Numbered from the stretch's first letter, positions 1 through 8,264 are shown. The stretch is DNA of 64,000 nucleotides from Caballeronia grimmiae (GCF_000698555.1 NZ_JFHE01000010.1:62001-126000), one strand, 5' to 3'. Made by a program: numbers and translations. The notes: a model not told the origin generated them from the letters alone.

Positions 1-262
1 AGGCATCGCCGTAGTTGAGCGTGAAGATGCCGTAGCTATAACCCGCGAGGCCGAAGAAGGCGGTCTGCCCGAACGACAGGATGCCGCCATAACCCCACAT
101 CGCGGCGAGCCCCACTGCGCCGAACGCCCACAGCAGGCAGTATGCGAGGTTGCCGCTGGTGTTCGCATCGACGACGAGCGGCAGGCCGAGCGCCACGAGC
201 CAGGGCGCCCAATGCAGCGCACGCGCGGCAGCGCCGTTAGGGGACACATTCGTTTGATTCAC
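1..262 (-). CDS. livM: Branched-chain amino acid-type ABC transporter permease LivM, N-terminal part (runs off left edge)
   Basis: This is the second membrane subunit of a HAAT-family uptake transporter. I translated it directly: a GTG start at 260-262 gives a hydrophobic N-terminus followed by segments containing GYGGILSFGQTAFFG, the typical LivM signature between the first membrane helices. An AGGAGG ribosome-binding site lies just upstream (minus strand), which decides the start. The gene begins 10 nt after the livH stop, so the two are co-transcribed. Only about 87 codons are in the window. The ATPase subunits (LivG/LivF type) are expected beyond the left edge but cannot be seen. Confidence 0.9.
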   Translation of the reverse strand, partial: MNQTNVSPNGAAARALHWAPWLVALGLPLVVDANTSGNLAYCLLWAFGAVGLAAMWGYGGILSFGQTAFFGLAGYSYGIFTLNYGDA

Positions 263-271
263 GTCTGCCTC

Positions 272-1141
272 CTAGCGCGAGCGGGAAAATAGATTGCCGA
301 GGCCTTGCGGCATCAGCCGAATGACGACGATGACCGTCACCAGCAAGCCGATCTGCCCGAACAACTGGCCGTACGACGCCGTGAGCCCGGTCTGGATGAC
401 GGCGAGCACCGCGGCTGCGGGCGTCGTTCCCGCGATCACGTTCGCGCCCCCGACGACTACCGACACGAACGCCTGCACGATGAAGTTGCTGCCCATCGTC
501 GGGACCGCCGTCATGGTGGGGGCATAGAGCGCGCCGGTCAGCCCGGCCAGTCCCGCGCCGAGGGCGAAGGTCAACGTATAGAGCCGGTCCGTGCGCAATC
601 CGAGGCACTGCGCGATGTTTGCGTTCTGGATCGTCGCACGCGCGCAGACGCCGTAGTTCGTCTTGAAGAACAGCAGATAGAGGCCGAACAGAATCGCCAG
701 CGCGATGACCGGCAGCACCGCGCGATACGTCGAGAAAGAGTAGTCGCCGAGCGAGAACGATCCGAACGGCGTGCCGATGCCCTCTATCGAGGGTCCGGCG
801 ACGAGCAGCATCGTCTGCTGCACGATGAGGCTGATCGCCCAGGTGGCGACGACGGAATCGAACAGGCGGTTATACAGATGACGGATGACGAGCCGTTCGA
901 TCACGACACCCGCAAGCGCCGCCGCGACCGCGCCGAGCAGCATCGCGAGCGGCAGCGGCACACCGCGCTTGGCCGTGATGATCGTGACGTACGCGCCGCA
1001 CATGATGAACTCGCCATGCGCGAGATTGATGACGCCCATCATGCCGAAGATCACCGCGAGACCGAGCGCCGCGAGCACCAGATAGGCGAAGCTGTCGCCG
1101 AACTGATAGATCAGCGAATAGAGAACCGAAAAGGTGGCCAT
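272..1141 (-). CDS. livH: Branched-chain amino acid-type ABC transporter permease LivH
   Basis: A 289-residue polytopic inner-membrane permease with the HAAT LivH motif GMMGVINLAHGEFIMCGAY at residues about 33-51 and several further hydrophobic segments. It is the normal length for the family. The ATG at 1139-1141 has GGAG five nt upstream. It lies 62 nt downstream of the solute-binding-protein gene and just upstream of livM, in standard HAAT order. Substrate identity follows the binding protein, so it is not necessarily leucine; urea/amide-type transporters use the same permease family. Confidence 0.92.
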   Translation of the reverse strand: MATFSVLYSLIYQFGDSFAYLVLAALGLAVIFGMMGVINLAHGEFIMCGAYVTIITAKRGVPLPLAMLLGAVAAALAGVVIERLVIRHLYNRLFDSVVATWAISLIVQQTMLLVAGPSIEGIGTPFGSFSLGDYSFSTYRAVLPVIALAILFGLYLLFFKTNYGVCARATIQNANIAQCLGLRTDRLYTLTFALGAGLAGLTGALYAPTMTAVPTMGSNFIVQAFVSVVVGGANVIAGTTPAAAVLAVIQTGLTASYGQLFGQIGLLVTVIVVIRLMPQGLGNLFSRSR

Positions 1142-1203
1142 GCATGCTCCACGTTCGAGGGCAACCGCGCGCTCGCGGCGTTCAGCGAGCGCGCGGACCC
1201 GGA

Positions 1204-2436
1204 TCAGGACTTCTTGGGCAGGTTCGACGGCGTGTACTGGCGATGATCCGGCTTGTTGGGCAGATCGCAGCCCACTTTGCCGAGCCAGTACGGTTGCACA
1301 TCGTCCCAGACCTTCGGGATCTCGACGGAATGATCTTCCTTCACGTGCACCAGGTAGATCGTGTGGCTTGCGTGATGGCTCTTCGGATCGATGCAGACCT
1401 TGCCCTGCGCGCCTTCGGTGCAGATGCCGCTTTCGAGCGCCTTGCGCACCGCATCCTGATTGGTCGTCTTCGCTTTTTCAGCGGCGGCCTTGTAGAGATA
1501 GATGGCGTCGTAAGCGTTCGCGGCTTCCTGATTGATGTACGGCTCGTTCGGGAATTTTGCGTGGAAGCGCTTCTTGAAGTCGTTGCTCGCCGGTGTATCG
1601 ACTTCTTCGACATAGTTCGCCGTCACATACATGTCCTTCAATGCAGGCGGTTTAAAACGCTTGTGCTCATACGCCTGACCGACGTTCACGGAACTCGCCA
1701 TCGGCAGGTTCAGGTGCGCCGAAGCCTGCTGCTCGTAATACGACGCCTGATTCGCGCCGACCAGCAACGTGACCACGAAGTCAGGCTTCGCCTTCTGAAT
1801 GTTCTGGATCGTCTGTCCGAATTGCGATACGGAGAGCGGAATGAATTCTTCTCCGGCCATGGTGCCGCCGTTCTCCTTGACGATGTTGCGCACCCACTCC
1901 GCCGAGATTTGCCCGAAGTTGTAGTCGGCGGCGATGGTGTACACCTTCTTGCCGTATTTCTGCATCATCCAGGGGATCAGGGTCGAGAATTGCTGTTCGG
2001 GGACGGCGCCCGTCACGAAGGTGTTGGTATCGCATACGCCGCCTTCGTACTGGTTGTCGTACCAATAAAGCTGATGCGCGCGGTCCATGATCGGCCGGAT
2101 CGCTTCGCGCGAGGCGCTCGAGAAGGCGCCGAAGATCACGTCCGGCTTGTCCGTCTGAACGAGACGCCGCGCGAGTTCCTGGAACTTCGTGTTGTCGGAC
2201 TGCGTATCGTAGGCGATCAGCGATACGGGACGTCCGAGAATGCCGCCCTTGGCGTTGATCTCATCGACTGCCAGCTGCGTCGCGTGAATCTTCGGAATGG
2301 TCGCCAGTGCGAAGTTTCCTGAGGCATCTTCGAGCAGGCCGATTTTCACGGGATCAGCGGCGCTCGATGCGAGCGAAGTGAGTGCAAGTCCTGCGGTGAG
2401 GGCGAGACGCGTCCAGCCCGACGGCTTCAGCAACAT
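1204..2436 (-). CDS. ABC transporter periplasmic solute-binding protein (urea/amide-type, Peripl_BP_5/6)
   Basis: A 410-residue type I periplasmic binding protein. Residues 1-26 form a Sec signal peptide ending in ASSA. The mature part begins with the family-typical KIGLLEDASGNFA, followed by QLAVDEINAKGGILGRPV and a segment YWYDNQYEGGVCDTN that resembles the ligand site of urea/short-chain-amide binding proteins (FmdD/UrtA/AmiC group) more than LivJ. The ATG has GGAG eight nt upstream. It is the first gene of the transporter operon. Its about 150-nt leader carries a promoter, a strong intrinsic terminator and an upstream LysR box. The ligand is not determinable from sequence. Linkage to the neighbouring catabolic operon suggests an organic acid or an amide of one, which is inference. 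Confidence 0.88.
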   Translation of the reverse strand: MLLKPSGWTRLALTAGLALTSLASSAADPVKIGLLEDASGNFALATIPKIHATQLAVDEINAKGGILGRPVSLIAYDTQSDNTKFQELARRLVQTDKPDVIFGAFSSASREAIRPIMDRAHQLYWYDNQYEGGVCDTNTFVTGAVPEQQFSTLIPWMMQKYGKKVYTIAADYNFGQISAEWVRNIVKENGGTMAGEEFIPLSVSQFGQTIQNIQKAKPDFVVTLLVGANQASYYEQQASAHLNLPMASSVNVGQAYEHKRFKPPALKDMYVTANYVEEVDTPASNDFKKRFHAKFPNEPYINQEAANAYDAIYLYKAAAEKAKTTNQDAVRKALESGICTEGAQGKVCIDPKSHHASHTIYLVHVKEDHSVEIPKVWDDVQPYWLGKVGCDLPNKPDHRQYTPSNLPKKS

Positions 2437-2483
2437 GCGGATTCTCCAGAAGTGAGCGCTAGAACAAGGGGAAAAACGCGGAC

Positions 2484-2525
2484 AAAAAAAAGCCCCCTGA
2501 CGAACCGCTGGTTCGTCAGGGGGCT
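2484..2525 (-). terminator. Strong intrinsic terminator inside the leader of the transporter operon (attenuator candidate)
   Basis: The arms AGCCCCCTGACGAACC (2491-2506) and GGTTCGTCAGGGGGCT (2510-2525) are a perfect 16-bp stem with a 3-nt loop. On the minus strand they are followed by eight T residues (complement of 2484-2491). It sits 48 nt before the solute-binding-protein ATG and downstream of the only good promoter I see. It may therefore act as an attenuator or riboswitch expression platform. The alternative is that it ends the lysR transcript. Confidence 0.85.
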
Positions 2526-2577
2526 TCTGTGCCGGGTCCTCGGGCGGACATCTTTGTCAGGCCACGTGGGATGACTA

Positions 2578-2607
2578 AGTCTAAAGCGCCGAATTTTTGC
2601 TTGTCAA
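2578..2607 (-). promoter_or_regulatory. Predicted sigma-70 promoter of the ABC transporter operon
   Basis: Read on the minus strand there is TTGACA (complement of 2602-2607), an 18-nt spacer and TAGACT (complement of 2578-2583). The -35 is perfect and the -10 matches 4 of 6. Transcription would begin near 2571, giving a leader of about 135 nt that includes the terminator at 2484-2525. A LysR-type dyad lies centred about 76 bp upstream of this start. Confidence 0.55.
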
Positions 2608-2639
2608 CGCTGATCAAAAATCAATCCGACCCGCCGCCC

Positions 2640-2654
2640 ATTCCCTAAGGGAAT
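2640..2654 (-). promoter_or_regulatory. LysR-type operator (box 1) upstream of the ABC transporter
   Basis: ATTCCCTAAGGGAAT is an imperfect-centre palindrome with the T-N11-A core of LysR boxes. It shares 10 of 15 positions, in register (ATTnnnnAAGGnAAT), with the boxes at 3650-3664 and 11368-11382. It lies between the lysR 3' end and the transporter promoter. Confidence 0.55.
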
Positions 2655-2737
2655 GCCTTCTATCACCCGCCGCCTGCCTTTTTGCAAAGCGGCGGCTGCC
2701 CGAACACCGCACGCCACGTCGTGTGCGGCTCGCGACA

Positions 2738-3643
2738 CTAGCTTCTGGTCGAGAACAGGTCGGCCACAACGGATCGCAACCAGCGATTCCCTGCCTCGTG
2801 ATGGTACTTCGCATGCCAGTGCTGCCGCACTGCGAATCTGTCGACAGGGAAAGGACACGAATGGACCGAGAGGCCGTTCACTCTCGCCAGCGTTTCCCCG
2901 ATGTTTCGCGGCAACGTGGCGATCAGGTCAGTGGACTTGATGATCGACCCAAGCCCGAGCATGCCCGGAAGCTCGAGCACGACGTCGCGTTCTATGTTCT
3001 CGCGCAATAGCGCCTGCTCGAGCAATTGCGCGCCCGTCCCGGCGGCGATGATCACGTGCCCCTCGCTACCGTACTGCTTTGTGCTGAGCCTCGCACGCAC
3101 TCGCGGATGATCAGGATTGGCGAGACAGACCCAATCCTGCATATAGAGTTGTTGTTGATACATGCCGCTGCCGAGCCAAGGCACATGTCCTATCGCCAAA
3201 TCGGCCTCGCCGGATTCGAGCGCGCGCTCCGTGTTTCCATCGATTCTTGCGGCTTCCAGCCGAATGCCCGGTGCATGCGAGCGCACGTGCGCCAGCATCC
3301 TTGGCAGCAGCGTAATGTGACTCGCATCGGTCATGCAGATACGGAAGCGGCGCTTTGCCGTGGTCGGATCGAATGAAATTTCCCATGCGGAGAACCGGCG
3401 AATCGATTCCAGAATTTCCCGGCACGGTCCGATCAGCGCGTCCGCCTGAGGCGTCGGCGTCATGCCGCCCGGCGTGCGGACGAACAATGGGTCTTGCAAA
3501 TGCTCGCGCAGACGGCCCAGCCAGATGCTGACCGTGGGCTGACTCTGTCCAAGCTGCTCTGCCGCGCGTGTCACGCTGCGCAGGTCATACAGGAGGTCGA
3601 AAAGCTGAAGCAGCTTGAGATCGGGCAGTTCAGACCGGTTCAT
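2738..3643 (-). CDS. LysR-family transcriptional regulator of the catabolic locus
   Basis: A 301-residue LTTR of normal length. The N-terminal winged helix-turn-helix spans residues about 8-65 and includes SVTRAAEQLGQSQPTVS and the LysR hallmark DPLFVRTPGGMTPT. The rest is a PBP-like effector domain of the NodD/NahR/SyrM-like group. The gene lies between the nine-gene catabolic operon and the ABC transporter, all on one strand. It has its own promoter (3671-3698) and a LysR box (3650-3664) just downstream of that -10, suggesting negative autoregulation. It is the natural candidate to bind the three shared dyads. The effector is unknown. Confidence 0.92.
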   Translation of the reverse strand: MNRSELPDLKLLQLFDLLYDLRSVTRAAEQLGQSQPTVSIWLGRLREHLQDPLFVRTPGGMTPTPQADALIGPCREILESIRRFSAWEISFDPTTAKRRFRICMTDASHITLLPRMLAHVRSHAPGIRLEAARIDGNTERALESGEADLAIGHVPWLGSGMYQQQLYMQDWVCLANPDHPRVRARLSTKQYGSEGHVIIAAGTGAQLLEQALLRENIERDVVLELPGMLGLGSIIKSTDLIATLPRNIGETLARVNGLSVHSCPFPVDRFAVRQHWHAKYHHEAGNRWLRSVVADLFSTRS

Positions 3644-3649
3644 GGCGGT

Positions 3650-3664
3650 ATTGTCGAAGGCAAT
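3650..3664 (-). promoter_or_regulatory. LysR-type operator (box 2) between the lysR promoter and its start codon
   Basis: ATTGTCGAAGGCAAT has a T-N11-A core and inverted ATTG/CAAT ends. It is 13/15 identical to the box at 11368-11382. It begins 6 bp downstream of the predicted -10 of lysR and ends 6 bp before the ATG, where a bound regulator would block transcription. Confidence 0.6.
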
Positions 3665-3670
3665 ATCGCC

Positions 3671-3698
3671 ATTCTATTCATTGCATTGCGCGTGTAAA
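3671..3698 (-). promoter_or_regulatory. Predicted sigma-70 promoter of lysR
   Basis: On the minus strand TTTACA (complement of 3693-3698), a 16-nt spacer and TAGAAT (complement of 3671-3676), each hexamer 5 of 6 against consensus. The predicted start falls at the edge of the LysR box at 3650-3664. Confidence 0.55.
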
Positions 3699-3729
3699 TG
3701 CATCCCGTCACCGGCCGACGCATGAGTTA

Positions 3730-4167
3730 TCAGGAAGCAGCCGACACTGCCGCCCGCAGTCCAAGCGAATAACTGTCGATACCGAAGCCGCAAATCTGTC
3801 CCTTCACGATTTCGCCGAACACCGAATGATGGCGAAACGCTTCACGCGCGTGGATGTTCGACATATGAATCTCGACGATGGGTACCGTCAATATGGCGAG
3901 CGCATCGCGAATACCATAGCTGTAGTGCGTCCATGCGCCGGCATTGATCAGCACGCCATCGACTTTATCGACGAACGCCTGATGGATTCGCGCGCACATG
4001 TCCCCTTCGCTGTTTGTCTGGTAGCTCTCCACCGTGACGCCAAGCTCTTTGGCCAGTGCCTGAAGTTGAGCATCGATGTCGGCGAGCGTAGCCGTTCCGT
4101 ATTGAACCGGATCGCGCTTGCCGAACATGTTGTGATTGACACCGTGCAGCATGAGAAAGGTTTTCAT
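3730..4167 (-). CDS. aroQ: Type II 3-dehydroquinate dehydratase family protein (AroQ-like)
   Basis: A 145-residue flavodoxin-like enzyme of typical DHQase II length. In the biosynthetic or quinate pathway this family interconverts 3-dehydroquinate and 3-dehydroshikimate. Catalytic residues of the family are present: Arg18, Tyr23 (KRDPVQYG), Asn75, His81, Glu99, His101 and Arg112. The surroundings diverge: NAGAWTHYS replaces the usual NPGAYTHTS, and LHGVNHNMFG replaces LNGPNLNLLG. It is the last gene of the catabolic operon, 18 nt after the Gfo/Idh gene. It is probably a catabolic paralogue rather than the housekeeping AroQ. The substrate may differ from dehydroquinate. Confidence 0.85.
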   Translation of the reverse strand: MKTFLMLHGVNHNMFGKRDPVQYGTATLADIDAQLQALAKELGVTVESYQTNSEGDMCARIHQAFVDKVDGVLINAGAWTHYSYGIRDALAILTVPIVEIHMSNIHAREAFRHHSVFGEIVKGQICGFGIDSYSLGLRAAVSAAS

Positions 4168-4185
4168 CAGTTATCCGTATGATGT

Positions 4186-5238
4186 TCAGGAGTAAGCCGT
4201 TTCGACGACTGCGCCGGTTTTAGCAGCCTTGACGATCGCTTCGGTGATGCGAAGATTTTGCAAGCCGTCGCGCGCGGTGACGATCGGTTTCGCTTCCCCT
4301 CGCACGACTTGCCCGAAGTGTTCCATTTGATGCTTGAGCGGATCGTCGCGCGTCACGTCCGCCACGCTGACATCGAACGGCTTCCACCACGATCTGTCCT
4401 CGGCGTTTCCGTAGGTCTTGAGGCGCATCGTGGGAATGGACAACGATCCGAACGTGCCGCCAATCACATAGCAGTCTTCGTCGGCATAAGACGTGTAGGC
4501 CTTGTTTTCTTGCGAGGTTTGTTCCCAGCTGCGTGCGCTGGCGGCGGTATCGGACAGAAGGAAAGTGCCGAGTGCGCCGCTAGCGAAACGCAGATTGATG
4601 GCGACGGTGTCCTCGACTGCAAAGCCGCGCGTCGCGTTGGACGAAAACGCCTGCACCGCCACGATATCGCCGCACAGCATCCGCAAGTTGTGGATCTCGT
4701 GAATCATGTTGAGCAGAATCGGGCCTGCGCCCGGCCGCTTGCGCCAGGGCGCGTCCGCGAAATACTGGTCGGGCTTGAAGAACATTGCGCTGCCCATGAC
4801 CGCGACGAGCGAGCCGAGCCTGCCTTCGTCGATGACCGCCTTCGCGCGCGCCATGATCGGACTATGCGCACGATGATGACCGATCAGCACGCTCGCGCCG
4901 TAGCGATCCGCATCGGCGACGAGTGCTTCCGCCTGCTCCACCGTGGGCGCGATGGGCTTCTCCAGCAGCATCGGCACGCCTGCCTGCATGCTCAAGCGAG
5001 CGTGGTCCACGTGAAGTGTGTTCGGCGTTGCAAGGACCACACCGTCAGGACGGTCTTTCTCGAAGAGTTCATCGAGCGAGCGGTAATGCGGCACGTGTGC
5101 TTTCGCGGCAATGCCGGCCGCCGCATCGGAAGGATCGACCACCGCCGACAAGACGCACGTCGCGCTTTCGCGGACGACACGAATATGTTCGAGACCGATG
5201 TAGCCGGCACCCGCCACGGCGATACGGGTTTTCTCCAT
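4186..5238 (-). CDS. Gfo/Idh/MocA-family NAD(P)-dependent oxidoreductase
   Basis: About 350 residues. An N-terminal Rossmann fold starts with RIAVAGAGYIGLEH, and the family's catalytic lysine lies in the motif LLEKPIAPT near residue 95. The C-terminal half is the GFO_IDH_MocA alpha/beta domain. These enzymes oxidise a hydroxyl of a sugar, inositol or cyclic polyol. I place the start at the ATG of 5236-5238, which has GGAG upstream and lies one base after the transporter stop. A GTG four codons further upstream is possible. Being in an operon with AroE/AroQ-like genes suggests a cyclic polyol acid (quinate- or inositol-like) as substrate, which is inference. Confidence 0.87.
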   Translation of the reverse strand: MEKTRIAVAGAGYIGLEHIRVVRESATCVLSAVVDPSDAAAGIAAKAHVPHYRSLDELFEKDRPDGVVLATPNTLHVDHARLSMQAGVPMLLEKPIAPTVEQAEALVADADRYGASVLIGHHRAHSPIMARAKAVIDEGRLGSLVAVMGSAMFFKPDQYFADAPWRKRPGAGPILLNMIHEIHNLRMLCGDIVAVQAFSSNATRGFAVEDTVAINLRFASGALGTFLLSDTAASARSWEQTSQENKAYTSYADEDCYVIGGTFGSLSIPTMRLKTYGNAEDRSWWKPFDVSVADVTRDDPLKHQMEHFGQVVRGEAKPIVTARDGLQNLRITEAIVKAAKTGAVVETAYS

Positions 5239-5239
5239 G

Positions 5240-6559
5240 TCACTCTCCACGGCTTTCGGGGCCAGCGTGAATCGCCCACATCGAAATCAGGTTGAACACG
5301 ATACCCAACGCGACGATCGGCCAGGTCGCGCCATTCGTATGCGCCTGAATCAACGTCGCGGCGAACGGCGCGCTGCTCCCGATGACGACTGCAAGGTTAT
5401 AAGCCACGGCTGAACCGCGATAACGGAATTCCGTCGGAAAAGCCTCGGCAAAATAGGCAGGCTGCACGCCCGCATGAAACTGCGCCGCGCAAAGCAGAAA
5501 CACGATAGCGACGCCGATCAACACTACGTGCCCGCTCAGAATCAACGGAAAGAACACGATGAACGCAGCGAGCATCGAACGCGATCCGATGAGCATAGCG
5601 CGGCGGCGTCCGATGCGATCGCACAAGGCCCCGCCGAAGCCCATCGCGACCATGGAGCAGAGATGCGCGACGATCAGAATCGCAAACGCCGTCTGCTTCG
5701 ATACGCCGAGCTTGCCCGTCACGTACGACAGGATGAACACCGTCGCGATGAAGTACGCGATCGACACAGCGGCCCATACCATCATAAGGCGCAGAATCGT
5801 TCCGGTGTGGTTGGAGAAACCCGACGCCGGTTGCACGCGGCCCGAGCGTCGTTGCTTCAGTTGCGCTTCGAACGCGGGCGTCTCGGAGATGCGCATACGG
5901 ATGAACAGGCCGATCGCCACCAGCAAGAAGCTGAAGAGAAACGGCACGCGCCAGCCGAACCGAAGGAACTGCTCATTGGTCACGAGCGCGGCAACGCCGA
6001 ATAGCACCCCATTCGCCAGCACTTGTGCGAGCGGCGAGCCCATCGCGATGAACGAGCTATAGAAGCCGCGCCGGTTCCTGGGCGCGTGTTCCATCGTGAG
6101 CAACTGGCTGCCAGTTACTTCGCCGCCGAGCGCGAAGCCCTGCATGAAGCGCAACACGACGAGCGCAATGGGCGCGAGCACGCCGATCGACGCATAAGTG
6201 GGCAGAATGCCGATCAGAAACGAGCAAATGCCCATCAGCAGAAACGTAAAGACCAGCATGTTGCGGCGGCCGACACGATCGCCCAGATAGCCGCATATCA
6301 GACCGCCGAGCGGCCTCGCGATGAAACCCACGGAAAAGGTCGCGAACGCAGCGAGCGCGGCTGTCGTCGTGTCTGTCTTGGAGAAGAATAGCTGAGGCAG
6401 AACCGTGGCCGCGATGGCCCCGTAAGCGGCAAAATCCAGCCATTCGAGCGCGGAACCGGCGATGCTGCTGAGCGCCGCCCGGTTCGCCATTTGCTTCTCG
6501 TCGGAATGCTGCGCGCGAACGGCGGCATCGCCGTTCATCGTGTTTTCTTGCGGCGTCAT
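5240..6559 (-). CDS. MFS transporter, metabolite:H+ symporter (MHS) family
   Basis: A 439-residue protein with about 12 membrane segments. The N-terminal SALEWLDFAAYG and the loop motif GYLGDRVGRRN, repeated as CDRIGRRR after helix 8, are typical of the MHS family (ShiA, KgtP, ProP, citrate and dicarboxylate symporters). It imports an organic acid by proton symport. The ATG at 6557-6559 has AGGAGA upstream. It is the seventh gene of the operon, between the crotonase and the Gfo/Idh gene. The presence of a second uptake system in the same locus suggests either two substrates or two affinities. Confidence 0.88.
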   Translation of the reverse strand: MTPQENTMNGDAAVRAQHSDEKQMANRAALSSIAGSALEWLDFAAYGAIAATVLPQLFFSKTDTTTAALAAFATFSVGFIARPLGGLICGYLGDRVGRRNMLVFTFLLMGICSFLIGILPTYASIGVLAPIALVVLRFMQGFALGGEVTGSQLLTMEHAPRNRRGFYSSFIAMGSPLAQVLANGVLFGVAALVTNEQFLRFGWRVPFLFSFLLVAIGLFIRMRISETPAFEAQLKQRRSGRVQPASGFSNHTGTILRLMMVWAAVSIAYFIATVFILSYVTGKLGVSKQTAFAILIVAHLCSMVAMGFGGALCDRIGRRRAMLIGSRSMLAAFIVFFPLILSGHVVLIGVAIVFLLCAAQFHAGVQPAYFAEAFPTEFRYRGSAVAYNLAVVIGSSAPFAATLIQAHTNGATWPIVALGIVFNLISMWAIHAGPESRGE

Positions 6560-6619
6560 TGCGTCTCCTGTCTGTATTAATGGCCGCTTCTTCGAGCGGT
6601 TCGATAAAGGAATGCGTCC

Positions 6620-7408
6620 CTAGTGCCCGGTCCACTTCGGCGGGCGCTTCTCCGCGAATGCCTTCGGGCCTTCGCGAGCGTCGTCGCTTGCGAGCATGCG
6701 TTGCGCGAGCGGATAGTCCTCGTGCATCGTCGATGCAAGATTCGCGTGCGCGAGGCTCGTCAACATCACTTGCTTCGATGCCTGAATTGCGAGGGGCGCG
6801 CACGCCAGAACCTCTTGGGCAAGCGCCCGCGCACGGGTCATCAGTTCACCAGCGGGCACGATCTCGTTGATCAATCCAATGCGCCTCGCTTCTTCGGCGG
6901 AAATACGCTTAGCGGTCAGTACGAGCGCCATGGCGTCTTTCATGCCGATCTGCCTCGGCAAGCGCTGCAAGAGGCCGCCGCCCAGCGCGGCGAGACCGAC
7001 GCGCGGTTCGGGCAGGCCGAATTGCGAATGATCGGCTGCAACCGCGAGATCGCATGCGGCGAGAATCTCCATGCCGCCTCCAAGGCACAGGCCGTTCACG
7101 GCGGCGATCAACGGCTTCCACAAATCGAAGCGATGCGTGATGCCCGCGAATCCCGTCGATGGTTTCGTGTGGTCACTGGTGGCATCGAGTGCTTTCAAAT
7201 CCGTGCCGACACAAAACGCCCGCTCGCCCGCGCCGGTCACGATGGCGACGCGCAATGTCGGATCGGCGGCGTAGCGGTCGAAGGCATCGGCCAGTTCACG
7301 GTGCGCATCAGGATGCAGCGCGTTGAGCACCTCGGGCCGGTCGATCGTCAGCGTGAGCAACGGCCCTTCGACTTCGTAGCGGCAATAGCGATAAGTCTCG
7401 GTTTGCAT
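6620..7408 (-). CDS. Enoyl-CoA hydratase/isomerase family protein
   Basis: A 262-residue crotonase. Oxyanion-hole and catalytic elements are visible: ERAFCVGTDLKAL, then CLGGGMEILAACDLA and SQFGLPEPRVGL, which keep both glutamates used by hydratases. It is the standard length. I chose the ATG at 7406-7408 because the homologous sequence begins there; the open frame extends upstream without family similarity. It would act on a CoA thioester formed by the CaiB-family transferase encoded two genes upstream. The specific acyl-CoA is unknown. Confidence 0.88.
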   Translation of the reverse strand: MQTETYRYCRYEVEGPLLTLTIDRPEVLNALHPDAHRELADAFDRYAADPTLRVAIVTGAGERAFCVGTDLKALDATSDHTKPSTGFAGITHRFDLWKPLIAAVNGLCLGGGMEILAACDLAVAADHSQFGLPEPRVGLAALGGGLLQRLPRQIGMKDAMALVLTAKRISAEEARRIGLINEIVPAGELMTRARALAQEVLACAPLAIQASKQVMLTSLAHANLASTMHEDYPLAQRMLASDDAREGPKAFAEKRPPKWTGH

Positions 7409-7427
7409 CCGGCGCTTCCTCGTCGCG

Positions 7428-8264
7428 TCAATCGAGCGGAACGGTGAGCTGGTCGATGATGGCGCGCGTGCGCGGACGCACGCCTCGCCACCATGCGAAC
7501 GCTTCGGCCGCCTGCTCGACCAGCATGCCGACGCCATCGGCGATACCTTGCACGCCCGCGTGACGCGCGAGCCGCAGAAACGGCGTGAGGCCCTTGCCGT
7601 AGGCGAGTTCATAGGCTGTGCCGTTCGCGCTGAAAACGCTCGGCGGAACGGGCGGCAAGTGCCCCGTCAGGCTCGCGGACGTCGCGTTAACGACAAGATC
7701 GAACTGTCCCATCGATTCGAGTTCCGCATAACCGCACGCGGTGAGCGAGCCTTCGGCCCCAACCTGTTCGACGAGCGCCCTCGCCTTATCGACGTGCCGG
7801 TTTGCGATAACGATGTCTGCTGGCCGAGCCGCGATGAACGGTAGCAGCGCGCCGCGCACCGCACCGCCCGCGCCGAGAACGAGCACGCGCTTGCCCGCCA
7901 TCGGCTGCTGCAGGTTGCTTTCGATATCACGCACGAGGCCGACGCCGTCGAAGTTCTCCGCGACAATACGGCCATTCTCGAACGTCATCGCGTTGACGGC
8001 GCCCGCCAGCGACGCTCTTTCGCTGCGTTCGTCGGCCATGGCGAACGCTCGCAGCTTGAAGGGCGCGGTGACGTTCATGCCCTTGCCACCTTCTGCGATG
8101 AAAGTTCTCACCGTATCGTCGAAGGCATCGGCCGGTTCCAGCGGTCCTTCGATGGCAACGTACGTCATGTCCTGCTGGGTCTGCTCCGCGAAAAGACCGT
8201 GAATCAGCGGCGATTTCGTATGCCCGATCGGATTGCCAATTACCGCGTATCGATCGTTCATCAC
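7428..8264 (-). CDS. aroE: Shikimate/quinate dehydrogenase family protein (AroE-like)
   Basis: 277-278 residues. The N-terminal substrate domain has YAVIGNPIGHTKSPLIH and the catalytic lysine in MNVTAPFKLRAF. The C-terminal NADP domain has VLGAGGAVRGAL and the NRxxxKA element. The shikimate-binding NTD triad typical of AroE reads NFD here (AENFDGVGLV). Start is either the GTG at 8262-8264 (GTGA overlap with the caiB stop) or the ATG at 8259-8261, and both imply translational coupling. Its place in a catabolic operon with an AroQ-like gene argues for a dedicated quinate/shikimate-type dehydrogenase paralogue and not the biosynthetic enzyme. Confidence 0.87.
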   Translation of the reverse strand: MMNDRYAVIGNPIGHTKSPLIHGLFAEQTQQDMTYVAIEGPLEPADAFDDTVRTFIAEGGKGMNVTAPFKLRAFAMADERSERASLAGAVNAMTFENGRIVAENFDGVGLVRDIESNLQQPMAGKRVLVLGAGGAVRGALLPFIAARPADIVIANRHVDKARALVEQVGAEGSLTACGYAELESMGQFDLVVNATSASLTGHLPPVPPSVFSANGTAYELAYGKGLTPFLRLARHAGVQGIADGVGMLVEQAAEAFAWWRGVRPRTRAIIDQLTVPLD

